This document shows, one piece after another, positions 1-8,424 of a stretch of 64,000 nucleotides of DNA. Both the position numbers and the translations under genes were made by a program. This DNA comes from Variovorax beijingensis (GTDB lineage Bacteria; Pseudomonadota; Gammaproteobacteria; Burkholderiales; Burkholderiaceae_C), in NCBI RefSeq assembly GCF_003951285.1, contig NZ_RXFQ01000018.1, positions 1 through 64,000 on the forward strand, written 5' to 3'. Every line of letters starts with the position of its first letter. Position 1 is the stretch's first letter. The notes below the pieces were generated by a model. It did not search any database. It was not told the origin of the DNA and saw nothing but the letters and a program-made list of their open reading frames with translations.

Positions 1-1
1 G

Positions 2-634
2 GATCTGACGAAGATGGCCGCCGCCGTGAACGGCCAGCCGGAGTGCAGCACGCTGCCCGACACTGTCGCAGGCCTCGGACAGTGCTTCGTGCAGATGGGC
101 CGCAAGGTCGCGCCCAAGGCGCTGATCGGGTTCCCGCCTGCCTTCTGGAACGGCACGCCCGTCGAGATCGCCGCGATGATGCGGGCCGCCGGTGCGAACC
201 AGGCGGATTTCATCGTCGCCCAGACCAGCGACCGCGACGCGGGCTGCCGGGAGGCCGCGTCACCACCCCCGGAATGCCAGAACGGAAGCGCTCCGTTCTA
301 TTGGGACGCAAGCAACAAGACCAGCCCGAACTTCCACGATTCCCAGAAGCAGTATTCGGACTACCGCACGGCCCTGGGCAACGGCCTGCCGATCCTGTGG
401 TGGCAGACGCCCATGGGCGTGCCTTCCGACACGCCCGGCGGCACCGACCAACACTACCGCGACAACCACGTCGACTACATGCTGAACAACACCCAGGAGT
501 ACGGCGACATGCACACCATCGGGATCGTCTTCAGCCCAGGCGGGAGCCATCAGACCTCGATCAACACGGATGGCGGGCAGTTCGCGCGCCTCTCGGCGCA
601 ATACCTCGCGCGAGGCGGCGCTGCGTTGAAGTAG
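2..634 (+). CDS. C-terminal part of an unrecognised, probably secreted protein
   Basis: The reading frame is open from the first bases of the window, so the true start lies upstream; about 210 residues are visible and end at a TAG. The text is rich in Trp, Tyr, Asn and Gly and has several Cys (CSTLP, GQCFV, GCREA, PECQN), which fits an exported, disulfide-bearing protein. Segments such as ALIGFPPAFWNG, PILWWQTPMGVP and IGIVFSPGG resemble beta strands of a glycoside-hydrolase-like TIM barrel, but I do not recognise a family. The stop is followed directly by broken gene fragments, so its 3' neighbourhood has been rearranged. A carbohydrate-active enzyme is possible but unproven. Confidence 0.6.
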   Translation, partial: DLTKMAAAVNGQPECSTLPDTVAGLGQCFVQMGRKVAPKALIGFPPAFWNGTPVEIAAMMRAAGANQADFIVAQTSDRDAGCREAASPPPECQNGSAPFYWDASNKTSPNFHDSQKQYSDYRTALGNGLPILWWQTPMGVPSDTPGGTDQHYRDNHVDYMLNNTQEYGDMHTIGIVFSPGGSHQTSINTDGGQFARLSAQYLARGGAALK

Positions 635-650
635 CTGTCATGTGCCTTCG

Positions 651-776
651 CTACCGCGCGGAGGCACCTCCATCGACCGGGATGACCGCCCCGGTCAGGT
701 AGCTGGAAGCGGGCGAAGCCAGCAGCAGGGCCAGGCCCTTGATCTCGTCGATCCGGGCCACCCGGCCGACTCGAGA
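651..776 (-). pseudogene. C-terminal remnant of a short-chain dehydrogenase/reductase
   Basis: Read on the minus strand, these bases encode about 40 residues ending in a stop: RVARIDEIKGLALLLASPAS followed by SSYLTGAVIPVDGGAS. This is the classical SDR C-terminus (ALLLAS..SSYLTG..IPVDGG). The Rossmann fold and catalytic Tyr/Lys part are absent: upstream on the minus strand the frame runs directly into an ABC-transporter-like fragment. It is therefore a truncated gene tail left by a deletion, not a functional enzyme. Confidence 0.8.
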
Positions 777-789
777 AAACGCAGGCGCC

Positions 790-985
790 CACCGTTGATG
801 TTTCGAGCTGGACCTTGTCCGCGACCCCCAACCGGTCCATCAGTTCGCTGGCGGCACCGAATGTGCAAGTCATCCTGCGCGACCGGCTCATCGAACAGAT
901 GGTAGTCAGAGAAGATAGCGGAGAAGAGCCCGCGATAGGCTTCGCGGCTACGGTCGTCCCGCCGATGATGAACAGCGAGCGCGCA
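790..985 (-). pseudogene. Internal fragment of a cyclic-peptide/siderophore ABC exporter (SyrD/PvdE type)
   Basis: Two minus-strand frames together give pieces of one family. One frame has LFIIGG and then ASELMDRLGVADKVQLE; the other has REAYRGLFSAIFSDYHLFD. In SyrD/PvdE/YojI exporters these belong in order to the region just after Walker A (NREAYR.LFSA.FSDFHLFD) and before the signature motif. The P-loop GSGKST is destroyed and two frameshifts are needed to join the parts. The fragment is fused to the SDR tail downstream. It suggests that a siderophore or peptide-export locus once lay here. Confidence 0.65.
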
Positions 986-992
986 GGACAGG

Positions 993-1307
993 CAGGTCGT
1001 ACGGCTGGTGCCGGTCGCCAGCGTCGTCGACCTGTACTTCCAGTTCGCCCACGCCAACGACCGCGTGGCGATGGCCGAAGCCGGCGAACGCGATGCCCGA
1101 CGCATCGTGGCCCTGGTTCAGGCCCGTTTCCAGGCGGGGGCAGAAGGTCGGCTGGCGCTGCATGAGGCGCTGCAAGTGCGCGAGGAACGTGCCGCCGATC
1201 TGGCGGCTCTGCGCCAGGCAGCCACGGTGCTGCGCGAGCGCGTGCGAGTGCTGCTGGATGGCGCTTCCCGATCATTGGCGAGGAGTATTTGGCCGGACCG
1301 AATCTGA
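993..1307 (+). pseudogene. Fragment of an outer-membrane efflux protein (TolC/NodT-like)
   Basis: The plus strand encodes about 100 residues, including SVVDLYFQFAHANDRVAMAE, RRIVALVQARFQAGAEG and QVREERAADLAALRQAATVL. This is the long-helix, heptad-like text of TolC/OprM-type outer-membrane factors (VARLVQARFQAG followed by Q...ERA.L..L). No signal peptide and no second repeat are present, and the frame ends in unrelated sequence. It lies on the strand opposite to the ABC-exporter fragment, which it abuts. Exporter and outer-membrane factor are typical partners in siderophore export, so both may come from one lost locus. Confidence 0.55.
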
Positions 1308-1463
1308 GGTTCAGCTCGGTCAGTGGCGGTGCAAAGGCTGCCAAGACAGGCATGCCCAATTGCCGAAAAATTCAGAGTCAAATGAAGCTGACAGGGAAGA
1401 GTTCAGAGTTAGCTGGGAATCGACAACCGGCGCAGCGTTGACGCAGCGCCGTCGCCGCGGCGC
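1308..1463. other. Short gene-less stretch between fragment zone and Bug gene
   Basis: No convincing coding frame is seen. The stretch carries two imperfect direct copies of a short word (ATTCAGAGT near 1371 and GTTCAGAGT near 1400) and then the 3' side of the minus-strand receptor gene. It probably belongs to the same rearranged zone as the fragments before it. Confidence 0.35.
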
Positions 1464-2459
1464 TCACTGCTTCGGAATGCCGGCCAGGCGGATCACTTCC
1501 GACCAGCGCTGAATCTCGTCCCGGAGGAGGTCCGCCTGCTGCTGCGGCGTGCTTCCCTGCGCCTGCACGCCAAGCTGGCGCAGCCGTTCCTTGACCTCCG
1601 GCGCGGCCAGCGCCGCATTGGCCTCCTTGTTGAGCCTCGCGATGACGGCGGGCGGCGTCTTCGCGGGCACGGCAAGGGCGTTCCACGACGAGACCCTGAA
1701 ACCGGGCGCGCCGCTCTCCGCGACTGTCGGCGTGTCCGGCAGCGCGAACGAGCGCTTCGCGCCCATGACCGCGATGGCACGCAGCGACTTGCCGCTGATC
1801 TGCCCGAGGATCGGCGCGAGGATCTCGACGCCGGCGTCGATCTGCCCGCCGCGCAGCGCCGTGATCAGCGCGGGCGAGCCGTTGAACGGAATCACCTGCG
1901 CGTCGATGCCGGTGCTGCGCTTGAAGAGCTCGGCCGCCAGGTGCTGCGTGCTGCCCACGTTGATCGTGCCGATGTTGACGGTGCCGGGATGTGCCTTCGC
2001 ATAGGCCAGCAGCTCCTGCATCGTCTTGAACCTGGCGTCGGCGGCCGTCACCACGGCCATGTCGAAATAGCCGAGCATCGACACCGGCGCGAAGTCGCGG
2101 ACCGTGTCGAACGGCAGGCGCTTGAAGAGCCCCGCGCTCACGGCATTGCCGTTGGACATCAGCAGCATGGTGAGCCCATCCGGCGCCGCCTTGGCCACCG
2201 CGTCGGAAGCGACCACGCCGCCGGCGCCCGGCTTGTTGTCCACGATGATGCTCTGGCCCATGGATTCCGACATCTTCTGCGCGACGGTGCGCGCCGTGAG
2301 GTCGGCCACGCCGCCGGGGCCGAAGGGCACGACGAGGCGGATGGGCTTGGTCGACGATGGTGGCTGTTGCTGCTGCGCGCTCGCGCCCGCGCAGAGCAAC
2401 GAGAGTGCAGCCAGGGCGAGCGCCGAATGCCGGGTGGTCTTGAGCAGGATGTTTTTCAT
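1464..2459 (-). CDS. Bug/TctC-family periplasmic solute-binding protein
   Basis: 331 residues, the usual length of Bug receptors. A signal peptide with a hydrophobic stretch (ALALAALSLLCAGASAQ) is followed by the family hallmarks KPIRLVVPFGPGGVADLTAR near residues 40-60, IIVDNKPGAGG and the C-terminal PTVAESGAPGF region. The Met at 2459 is chosen because the signal peptide begins there; an in-frame Met 11 codons upstream would add a non-signal leader. It follows the porin gene by about 40 bp on the same strand, so the two probably form an uptake operon: outer-membrane channel plus periplasmic receptor. The ligand, probably an organic acid, cannot be read from the sequence. No TctA/TctB membrane genes are nearby. 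Confidence 0.93.
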   Translation of the reverse strand: MKNILLKTTRHSALALAALSLLCAGASAQQQQPPSSTKPIRLVVPFGPGGVADLTARTVAQKMSESMGQSIIVDNKPGAGGVVASDAVAKAAPDGLTMLLMSNGNAVSAGLFKRLPFDTVRDFAPVSMLGYFDMAVVTAADARFKTMQELLAYAKAHPGTVNIGTINVGSTQHLAAELFKRSTGIDAQVIPFNGSPALITALRGGQIDAGVEILAPILGQISGKSLRAIAVMGAKRSFALPDTPTVAESGAPGFRVSSWNALAVPAKTPPAVIARLNKEANAALAAPEVKERLRQLGVQAQGSTPQQQADLLRDEIQRWSEVIRLAGIPKQ

Positions 2460-2498
2460 GAGCCTCGACTCCAGTGTGGGACAAGCATGCACGGCATC

Positions 2499-3533
2499 TC
2501 AAAAGCGGTGGCGCACGCCGAGCGCCAGGCTTCCCCGCCGCGCATATCCCGTCAGCCGGTCCGAGAGATAGACCGCGTAGAGATCGGTGCGCTTGGAAAG
2601 ATAGTGGTCGTAGCCGAGCGCCGCGGTGGTGCGGCTCGCGTCGGCCAGCGGCGTGTCGCGCTGCGTGCGGGCCACCGACGCCATCACCCGGCCCGCGCCC
2701 ACGGGCACCGCGGCGCCGAACTGGGCAGTGCGGGTCCGGGTGCGGGTGTCGGGTGTGTCGGTTTGAAAGTACTGGCCGTAGACCTTCACCAGGCTGAAGT
2801 CGTACGAGAGTCCGGCCATCTGCGCCTTCTGGCTCGCGATGGGCGCGGCCAGGCCCGGGCCCACCTTCACCTGCTGGGCGGAGATCACCGCGGCGAACGG
2901 GCCGTTCGCGTAGTTGACGGTCAGGTTCAGGTTGTGCCGGCCGGGCCGGTCCGCCACTTCACCCAATCCGTATGCCGCGGACACCCGGAACCCCGCCATC
3001 TCGGGCGAGGTGTACTGAATGGTGTTGTCCCAGACGCTGTCGCCCAGCACCGCGCGGTTGTAGCCCGTGTTCCAGACCTGCAGCATGACCGGGCTCAGGT
3101 TGGCGGAAGCGAGAAACGGATTGAAGTTGCCCGTGGCCGCATAGAGCGCGTTGGTCTGCCGGCCCAGGCTCAACTGGCCGTAGGCGCCGCCGAGGCCGAC
3201 ATAGGAATTGCGCGAGAAGTAGGGATCGGCCGATGTCCTTCCGAACGTGCCGCTGTCGGCCTGGATGAAACTCTCCAGTGCGAAGAATGCCCGCAGTCCG
3301 CCGCCCAGGTCTTCGGTGCCCCGCATGCCCCAGAAGGAGGTCGTCATGCCGCCGCTGTTCAGCACCCTGGTGCGGCCTGGCTGGTCGCTGCGGCGCAGCG
3401 AACCCACGTATTGGTCGAGCACGCCGTAGATGCTTGCGCCCCCCGTGGGGGCGTCCTGTGCCAAGGCCGGGCAGGCTCCGAGCGAAGCTGCCGTGAGGCC
3501 CGCCGCAAGGCAGGCGCGAGCGCACATATCCAT
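2499..3533 (-). CDS. Gram-negative trimeric porin (Burkholderiales OmpC-like)
   Basis: 344 residues. After a signal peptide (CLAAGLTAASLGACPALAQ) the mature protein opens with ASIYGVLDQYVG, the normal first beta strand of Burkholderiales porins, and it ends in LGVRHRF with the C-terminal Phe needed for outer-membrane insertion. Inside are alternating strands and LGRQTNALY, near the constriction-loop region. The start at 3533 gives a proper signal peptide; longer upstream frames only add a Lys/Arg-rich leader. It is the first gene of a probable two-gene unit with the Bug receptor downstream and is predicted to admit small anionic solutes through the outer membrane. Confidence 0.93.
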   Translation of the reverse strand: MDMCARACLAAGLTAASLGACPALAQDAPTGGASIYGVLDQYVGSLRRSDQPGRTRVLNSGGMTTSFWGMRGTEDLGGGLRAFFALESFIQADSGTFGRTSADPYFSRNSYVGLGGAYGQLSLGRQTNALYAATGNFNPFLASANLSPVMLQVWNTGYNRAVLGDSVWDNTIQYTSPEMAGFRVSAAYGLGEVADRPGRHNLNLTVNYANGPFAAVISAQQVKVGPGLAAPIASQKAQMAGLSYDFSLVKVYGQYFQTDTPDTRTRTRTAQFGAAVPVGAGRVMASVARTQRDTPLADASRTTAALGYDHYLSKRTDLYAVYLSDRLTGYARRGSLALGVRHRF

Positions 3534-3744
3534 TCGTTTGTCTCCATCTTTCTTTTTGAAGCGCCGGGAGGCGGTCCTGGGTCGGGCTCCGGCGTGATGG
3601 ACTATCGCCACTCGGGCGGCGGCTCGCTATCCGGCCCGGCCACTTTTAGATATGTCGCGGCGGCATACCTGGCGCCCACGTCTTCCTCGCCACTCAGATG
3701 CGCGGGACTGCGTCGCCAACGCCATTGCCACCGGGGACATCGCT

Positions 3745-4497
3745 TTGACCATCAACCTGCAAACGCTCAAGTGCGGTGAATGCGGCAGCGGCGCGCTCCA
3801 ACGCTCGGGGCTCAACCAGTACGCTTGCGCGCATTGCGGCTCGGTGCCGATCGTCGAGGACAACGTCTCCGACCGGCTGGAGTGGGTGCTCGAGCAGGTC
3901 AAGGAGGAAGCCGGACGACGGCTGGCGGTCGAACAATCGGCGCGCGGCCGCAGCGCGGCCCGGTCGATGGCGCCGCGCACGATCCCGAGCGAGGGCCTGC
4001 GGCTCGAGGCACGCCAGGTGCTGGCCGGCAGCGGCAGTCCGGCGCAGCCCTGGCTGCTGGTGACGGCGCGCAACGAGCGCGGCACCGCGATCGAGCGGCC
4101 GAAAGTCAATGCGATCCTCTACGACCGCGACAACCGCATCGGCGAGCACAGCGAATCGATGCCGATCGGCACGCTGATGCCCCGGGGAGACGGCGCCGGT
4201 GCTGATCAAGCGGCCGAGGTGTGGCTGTTCGGCCTCCTTGCCAACGCGCGCAAGGTGCCGATCGCGGCACGGGACTACCGCATCGACTACAGCCTGACCG
4301 AAGGCGCGCAGCAGGCCAAGAAGCGGGTGTTGACGAGCAGCAGCCGCGTGATCCGCGCGGCCGGCGCGCCCGAGACCCAGGGCGCGTCGCAGCGCCTGAG
4401 CAGCGCGGACCTGCTGGCCGACGGCGGCGCCGGGCAGGTCGACAAGGCGCGCCGACCGACTTCGCCGCGGGCCGGGCTACTTTCTCCTGCGACCTGA
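3745..4497 (+). CDS. Zinc-ribbon protein of unknown function
   Basis: About 250 residues if translation begins at the TTG at 3745, which has a GGGG sequence about 8 bases upstream; a longer frame from the ATG at 3652 is open but its leader looks non-coding. The N-terminus holds a compact zinc ribbon, KCGECGSG then CAHCGSVP (CxxC, 14 residues, CxxC). A charged, probably helical stretch follows (DRLEWVLEQVKEEAGRRL), then a beta-rich domain with ILYDRDNRIGEHSESM and YRIDYSLTE. I do not recognise the second domain. The end overlaps the end of the CsgG-like gene on the other strand by 21 bases, so the two converge. Confidence 0.65.
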   Translation: MTINLQTLKCGECGSGALQRSGLNQYACAHCGSVPIVEDNVSDRLEWVLEQVKEEAGRRLAVEQSARGRSAARSMAPRTIPSEGLRLEARQVLAGSGSPAQPWLLVTARNERGTAIERPKVNAILYDRDNRIGEHSESMPIGTLMPRGDGAGADQAAEVWLFGLLANARKVPIAARDYRIDYSLTEGAQQAKKRVLTSSSRVIRAAGAPETQGASQRLSSADLLADGGAGQVDKARRPTSPRAGLLSPAT

Positions 4498-5415
4498 GGC
4501 GGCCGCCGGCTGCGCCGAGGTCTGCGAAGGTGCCGCGCCGCCATCCACGCCGAGCCGGCCGCCGCCGCCCAGGCCCTGGCCGCGCACCGTCTGTGCCTTG
4601 TAGCTGCGCAGCGAACGCACCATCTGGTTGAAGGCGTCCATGAAGGCCGCCGCGATCAGCTTGCCCTGCGGCGTGCGGGTGTAGCCGCCGACGTTGCCGC
4701 CGCCGCGCAGGCCACTCAGTTCGCCGAAGCCCGCGAAGTCGGTCTTGGAGGCGCTGCCCTCCGAGGCCGCCACCTGCACGCCCGAGCGGTTGTCGATGAG
4801 CGTCAGCAGCGCAGCGGCTTCCTTGGTCTGGAGGCTGGCACCCAGGCTCGCGATGGCGCGGCCGCGGCCACCGCCGACCAGCCCGCCAATGGCGCCACCG
4901 AGCCCGCCCGCGTCGTTGTTGCTGAACACGATTTCCGGCGAAAGTCCGTAGTCGGACGCCACCATCTGGCCGCGGCCGAAGTTGCTGCCGCCGCGCATTT
5001 CGCCCGACTGCATGAGCGCGCGCTCGCGCGTCATGGCGTTCATGCCGGCCGCGCCGCGCTCGACCACCACGAAGCAGTTCGACTGCTGCACCAGCAGGCG
5101 CAGCAGGTTGGCCGTGGGCGGCAGGCGGTATTCGCCGGTGAGGATGGTGTACCAGCCGGCATTGACGTTCTCGATCAGCGAGACGGTGCCCAGCGGCGAA
5201 TCGCAGCGCTCGAGGGCGCTGCTCTGGCCGGAAGTGGCCGAGCCCGCAGCGCTGCCCGTCGCGACTGTCTTGGCCGACTGGCTGCCCATCTGCATGTCGA
5301 GCGACGGCATGTTCTGGCAGCCGGCAATCGCCAGCAGCGTTGCCGCGGCTGCCGTGGCCATGGTCGGTCTTGAAAGCGCGCGCTGCTGGCGTGGCTTGCC
5401 TGTGGACTTCTTCAT
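4477..5415 (-). CDS. CsgG/HfaB-like lipoprotein
   Basis: 312 residues. The start at 5415 is preceded by GGGGAGGAT (good ribosome binding site) and begins a lipoprotein signal peptide: MKKSTGK..., a hydrophobic run, then the lipobox IAGC. The core has NAGWYTILTGEYRLPPTANL, NCFVVVERG and ALMQSGEMRGG, followed by a Gly-rich segment and AIASLGASLQTKEAAALLTL. This is the pattern of the CsgG family, oligomeric outer-membrane channels for curli secretion, and of HfaB holdfast-anchor proteins. No curli subunit genes are near. It could secrete or anchor a surface protein, or be one of the many CsgG-fold lipoproteins of unknown role. Confidence 0.75.
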   Translation of the reverse strand: MKKSTGKPRQQRALSRPTMATAAAATLLAIAGCQNMPSLDMQMGSQSAKTVATGSAAGSATSGQSSALERCDSPLGTVSLIENVNAGWYTILTGEYRLPPTANLLRLLVQQSNCFVVVERGAAGMNAMTRERALMQSGEMRGGSNFGRGQMVASDYGLSPEIVFSNNDAGGLGGAIGGLVGGGRGRAIASLGASLQTKEAAALLTLIDNRSGVQVAASEGSASKTDFAGFGELSGLRGGGNVGGYTRTPQGKLIAAAFMDAFNQMVRSLRSYKAQTVRGQGLGGGGRLGVDGGAAPSQTSAQPAAASGRRRK

Positions 5416-5646
5416 GCGATCCTCCCCCGTTGGTTGCGAAAGGGCCGGAATGCGGCCCCGCGCAAATTTAATGGGAAGGCAAGATTGCCCACAGTGTCTA
5501 AAGTCACTTCTTGCGCCGGCGCGGGTTGTCCGGCACGCCGCCGCCCGCGGGACCTCGCTTGATGTCGAAGGCGCCGATCTTGGTGGTCTGCAGTACCGGG
5601 CGACGCAGGCGTTGGACACTGCCCGATGAGTCTGATCGCCTGAAGC
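5416..5646. other. Intergenic region with a possible small gene tail
   Basis: Between the lipoprotein gene and the kinase gene the minus strand has a readable C-terminal-like stretch, TTKIGAFDIKRGPAGGGVPD, ending in a Lys/Arg-rich tail and a stop near 5504. There is no clear start. It may be a remnant or chance reading. The promoter of the lipoprotein gene should lie near 5420-5500. Confidence 0.3.
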
Positions 5647-7470
5647 TCAACGAGCGGCCGGACGCACGTCGACATCCACGAGTTCGACGATGGCCTGCAT
5701 GAGCATTCCCGCGCTGACCGGTTTGAACAGCACGGGCACACCGCACGCGCGCACACGCTGCAATCGGTCGGGCGCCGTCTCGCCGGTGATCAACAGCATT
5801 GGCGCATCGAGCCGGAAGCGCTCGCGCAGCCGCTGTCCGACCTGAAGTCCCTCGGCGCCTTCCGCCAGGCGGTAGTCGCACATCAGCAATGCCACGGGGT
5901 GCGCATCCGCGCCGGACTGCATGAGAACTTCCACTGCTTCGGCCTCCCCAGCCACCGCCACGACGTCGAATCCATAGGTACGCATGAGCTCGGTCATCGC
6001 CTCGCGGATGTCTTCCTCGTCGTCGATCAGCAGGACGCGTCCCGCCAGTTCCGGCACCCGGAAGTAGTGGCGCCCGGGCGATTCGAGTTCCTGCAAGGGA
6101 AGGCCATCCTGCGATGCCTGCATTGGTTCGGCCAGCGGCATCGTCAGGCGAAAGCGCGTCCCGCGTCCGGGGTGGGATCGCAGTTCGATCGGATGGTCGA
6201 GCAGGCGGCCAAGGCGCCGCACGATCGACAGGCCGATGCCCAGGCCGCGGGAGCGGTCGCGCCCGGGGTTGTTCACCTGGTAGAACTCTTCGAATATCCG
6301 ATCCGCCTGTTCCGGGGCGATGCCGATGCCGGTGTCGCGGATTTCGATCCACACGCGTTCGCCGCGAGTGCGCGCGACCACGGTCACTCCGCCCTGTGGG
6401 GTGTACTTCAAGGCGTTGTCGACGAGGTTCCAGAGCATCCGGTACAGCAGTTGTGAATCGCTGCGCACCCACAAGCCGCTGGCCCGCACGCGCAACTGCA
6501 GCTTCTTGCGCTCAGCCTGCATCGCGAACGTGTTGTTGAGAAGAAGGAACAGCGCATCGAGTTCCAGCGCGTGTGGCACGGGTTGCACGACGCCTGCGTC
6601 GAGGCGGGAGATGTCGAGCATGGCGTCCAACGAAGTCCCGAGGGCATCGACCGCACGCATCAGGCGCTCGACGTGCCTGGCCTCGGGGCGCCTGCGCAAC
6701 GCATTTCCCAGCGCGGCACCGAACAGGGCGATGGCATGCATAGGCTGGCGCAGGTCGTGGCTGGCCGCGGCCAGGAACCGGGTCTTTTCGGCACTGGCGC
6801 GCTCGGTGGCGGCGATCTGCTCGCGCAACCGGGCAGCGAGTGCTTCGTTCTCGAACTGCAGGATCAACGAAGCCGTGAGCCGCTTGTTCTGCTTGACGCC
6901 CTCGCTCAGCGTCAGCACCAGGTTGACGAAGGCGAAGCCGGCCAGGAACCAGTTGAGCGCGCCGCCATACCAGGCCAGCGAGATGATCAGCCCGCTCATC
7001 ATGGGAATGCCGTAGCCGAACATCGCGGCCTTGAGGGGCCAGCGGGCTTGCACCGCGCGGGTCCAACTGCCCATGATCACTACCGTCACGAATGTGGTCA
7101 GCATCGGGTTCTGGATGACGGCGAGAAAGAGGCTGCAAGGCGCGGTCATCGCGCTGATCAGGGTGCCGATGCGGGCGTATTTCCGTGCCCAGTAGGGACT
7201 TTCGGACAACGGCACCTGGGGCGTCCAGCGCGACGTGAACAGGGCGTACAGGTCCACCAGGACGATCATCGCGATCAGTGCGACAACCAGCAGCCGATAG
7301 GCCGGGGCGATACTGAAATAGCCGAAGCATCCGATGCAGATCGCAAAGCCCATGTGCGCGACGATGGCCGTGGTGTACTCCGCGTACACCGAGGCCACGT
7401 GCTCGCGCAGCACCCGCATCCTGAGCGTGGCATCGACAGTCAACCGCCCTGGCGTGGTCGGGTCATTCAT
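5647..7470 (-). CDS. Membrane hybrid sensor histidine kinase with C-terminal receiver (copy 1)
   Basis: 607 residues. Residues ~35-185 contain several hydrophobic membrane segments and no obvious periplasmic sensor. A short linker leads to a HisKA domain with the phospho-acceptor in AAASHDLRQP (His238), an ATPase domain (NLVDNALKY, DTGIGI, GLGIGLSIV), then a receiver with DD at 483-484, acceptor Asp532 in MCDYRLAEG and Lys583 in LFKPVS. The Met at 7470 has GGAGG nearby and aligns with the N-terminus of its paralogue. It lies just downstream of the LuxR-type regulator gene (about 55 bp) and could phosphorylate it, directly or through its own receiver. Confidence 0.93.
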   Translation of the reverse strand: MNDPTTPGRLTVDATLRMRVLREHVASVYAEYTTAIVAHMGFAICIGCFGYFSIAPAYRLLVVALIAMIVLVDLYALFTSRWTPQVPLSESPYWARKYARIGTLISAMTAPCSLFLAVIQNPMLTTFVTVVIMGSWTRAVQARWPLKAAMFGYGIPMMSGLIISLAWYGGALNWFLAGFAFVNLVLTLSEGVKQNKRLTASLILQFENEALAARLREQIAATERASAEKTRFLAAASHDLRQPMHAIALFGAALGNALRRRPEARHVERLMRAVDALGTSLDAMLDISRLDAGVVQPVPHALELDALFLLLNNTFAMQAERKKLQLRVRASGLWVRSDSQLLYRMLWNLVDNALKYTPQGGVTVVARTRGERVWIEIRDTGIGIAPEQADRIFEEFYQVNNPGRDRSRGLGIGLSIVRRLGRLLDHPIELRSHPGRGTRFRLTMPLAEPMQASQDGLPLQELESPGRHYFRVPELAGRVLLIDDEEDIREAMTELMRTYGFDVVAVAGEAEAVEVLMQSGADAHPVALLMCDYRLAEGAEGLQVGQRLRERFRLDAPMLLITGETAPDRLQRVRACGVPVLFKPVSAGMLMQAIVELVDVDVRPAAR

Positions 7471-7525
7471 TTCGTTTCCTCCCGCGGGCCGGCCTTGCGC
7501 CCCCTGCTGCATGCTTCGGCGGGAC

Positions 7526-8239
7526 TCAGCGCAAGCTGCTGATCAGCTGTGAGCGCGAGCGCACGCCGAACTGCAGGAGAATACCTGCGACATAGTTCTT
7601 GACCGTGCCTTCGCCGAGTTCGGCCAGTACGGCAATTTCGTGATTGGTCCTTCCCTCCAGCAGCCAGTTGAGCACCTGCAGCTGCCGCCTCGTCATCTTG
7701 TGCTTGGCCCTGCTGGACAAGGGCGGTACAGCATCGCCCGGCGATGGCATGGGAAAGAGACGGCTGCTCACCGAAGCATCGCCGCCCAGCAGGCCGCAAG
7801 CCCGGATGAAGCTCACGACCTCCCTCAGTGTCGCGGACTTCGGCAAGAACGCGAGGGCGCCCAGGGTCATGGCTCCCTGGGCGAGCGTGTCCTGCGCAAG
7901 CGTCGTACTCCCCGCTTCCGAGAGCACGACGACACGCGCGCCGGGATAGCGCGCTCGAAACGCCATGAGGCCGCTCAATCCCTTGGTATCCGGCAGGTAC
8001 AGGTCCAGCAGCACCAGTTCGATCGCGTCCTGGCTGCCCTCATAGATGGCCAGGGCTTCGGCAAGATCGCCGGCTTCGAAGATTTCGAAGGGTGTCGCCG
8101 AAACGTTGGCCTGCAGCAGGGCGCACACACCCATCCTCACGAGATCGTGATCGTCCACGACCAGGATGGCGCGCGGCTTGGCGAGGGCTTGCTGTGCTGC
8201 CTCGAAAGGCAGGGATGAAGTCCATTCGGTCGTGGTCAT
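7526..8239 (-). CDS. NarL/FixJ-type response regulator (receiver plus LuxR HTH)
   Basis: 237 residues. The receiver has the acidic pair in VVDDHD, the acceptor Asp79 in LLDLYLPD and Lys134 in FLPKSA. A linker leads to a LuxR-type helix-turn-helix (MTRRQLQVLNWLLEGRTNHE then GTVKNYVAGILLQFGVRSRS) near residues 175-235. It sits between two paralogous hybrid kinases on the same strand and is their natural output partner. The LuxR motif differs a little from the textbook form (NWLLEGRTNHEIA instead of LLxxGxSNKEIA), but the recognition helix looks intact. Target genes cannot be read from the window. Confidence 0.92.
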   Translation of the reverse strand: MTTTEWTSSLPFEAAQQALAKPRAILVVDDHDLVRMGVCALLQANVSATPFEIFEAGDLAEALAIYEGSQDAIELVLLDLYLPDTKGLSGLMAFRARYPGARVVVLSEAGSTTLAQDTLAQGAMTLGALAFLPKSATLREVVSFIRACGLLGGDASVSSRLFPMPSPGDAVPPLSSRAKHKMTRRQLQVLNWLLEGRTNHEIAVLAELGEGTVKNYVAGILLQFGVRSRSQLISSLR

Positions 8240-8424
8240 TTCCAGATGCTATGCAGCACGCGGGCCGCTCGGGAAGTGCATAAGGTCATTGCCGCTCCCT
8301 CCCCCGTGCAAACGCGAATGAAACGGCACGACCCCAGGCTCTTTCCCGTTATATAGAACTTTCTTGCTATTGCCCGCTCACTGCCAGTGAACAGCCCATT
8401 CCCTTCAGGTGGCACGCAATGCCC

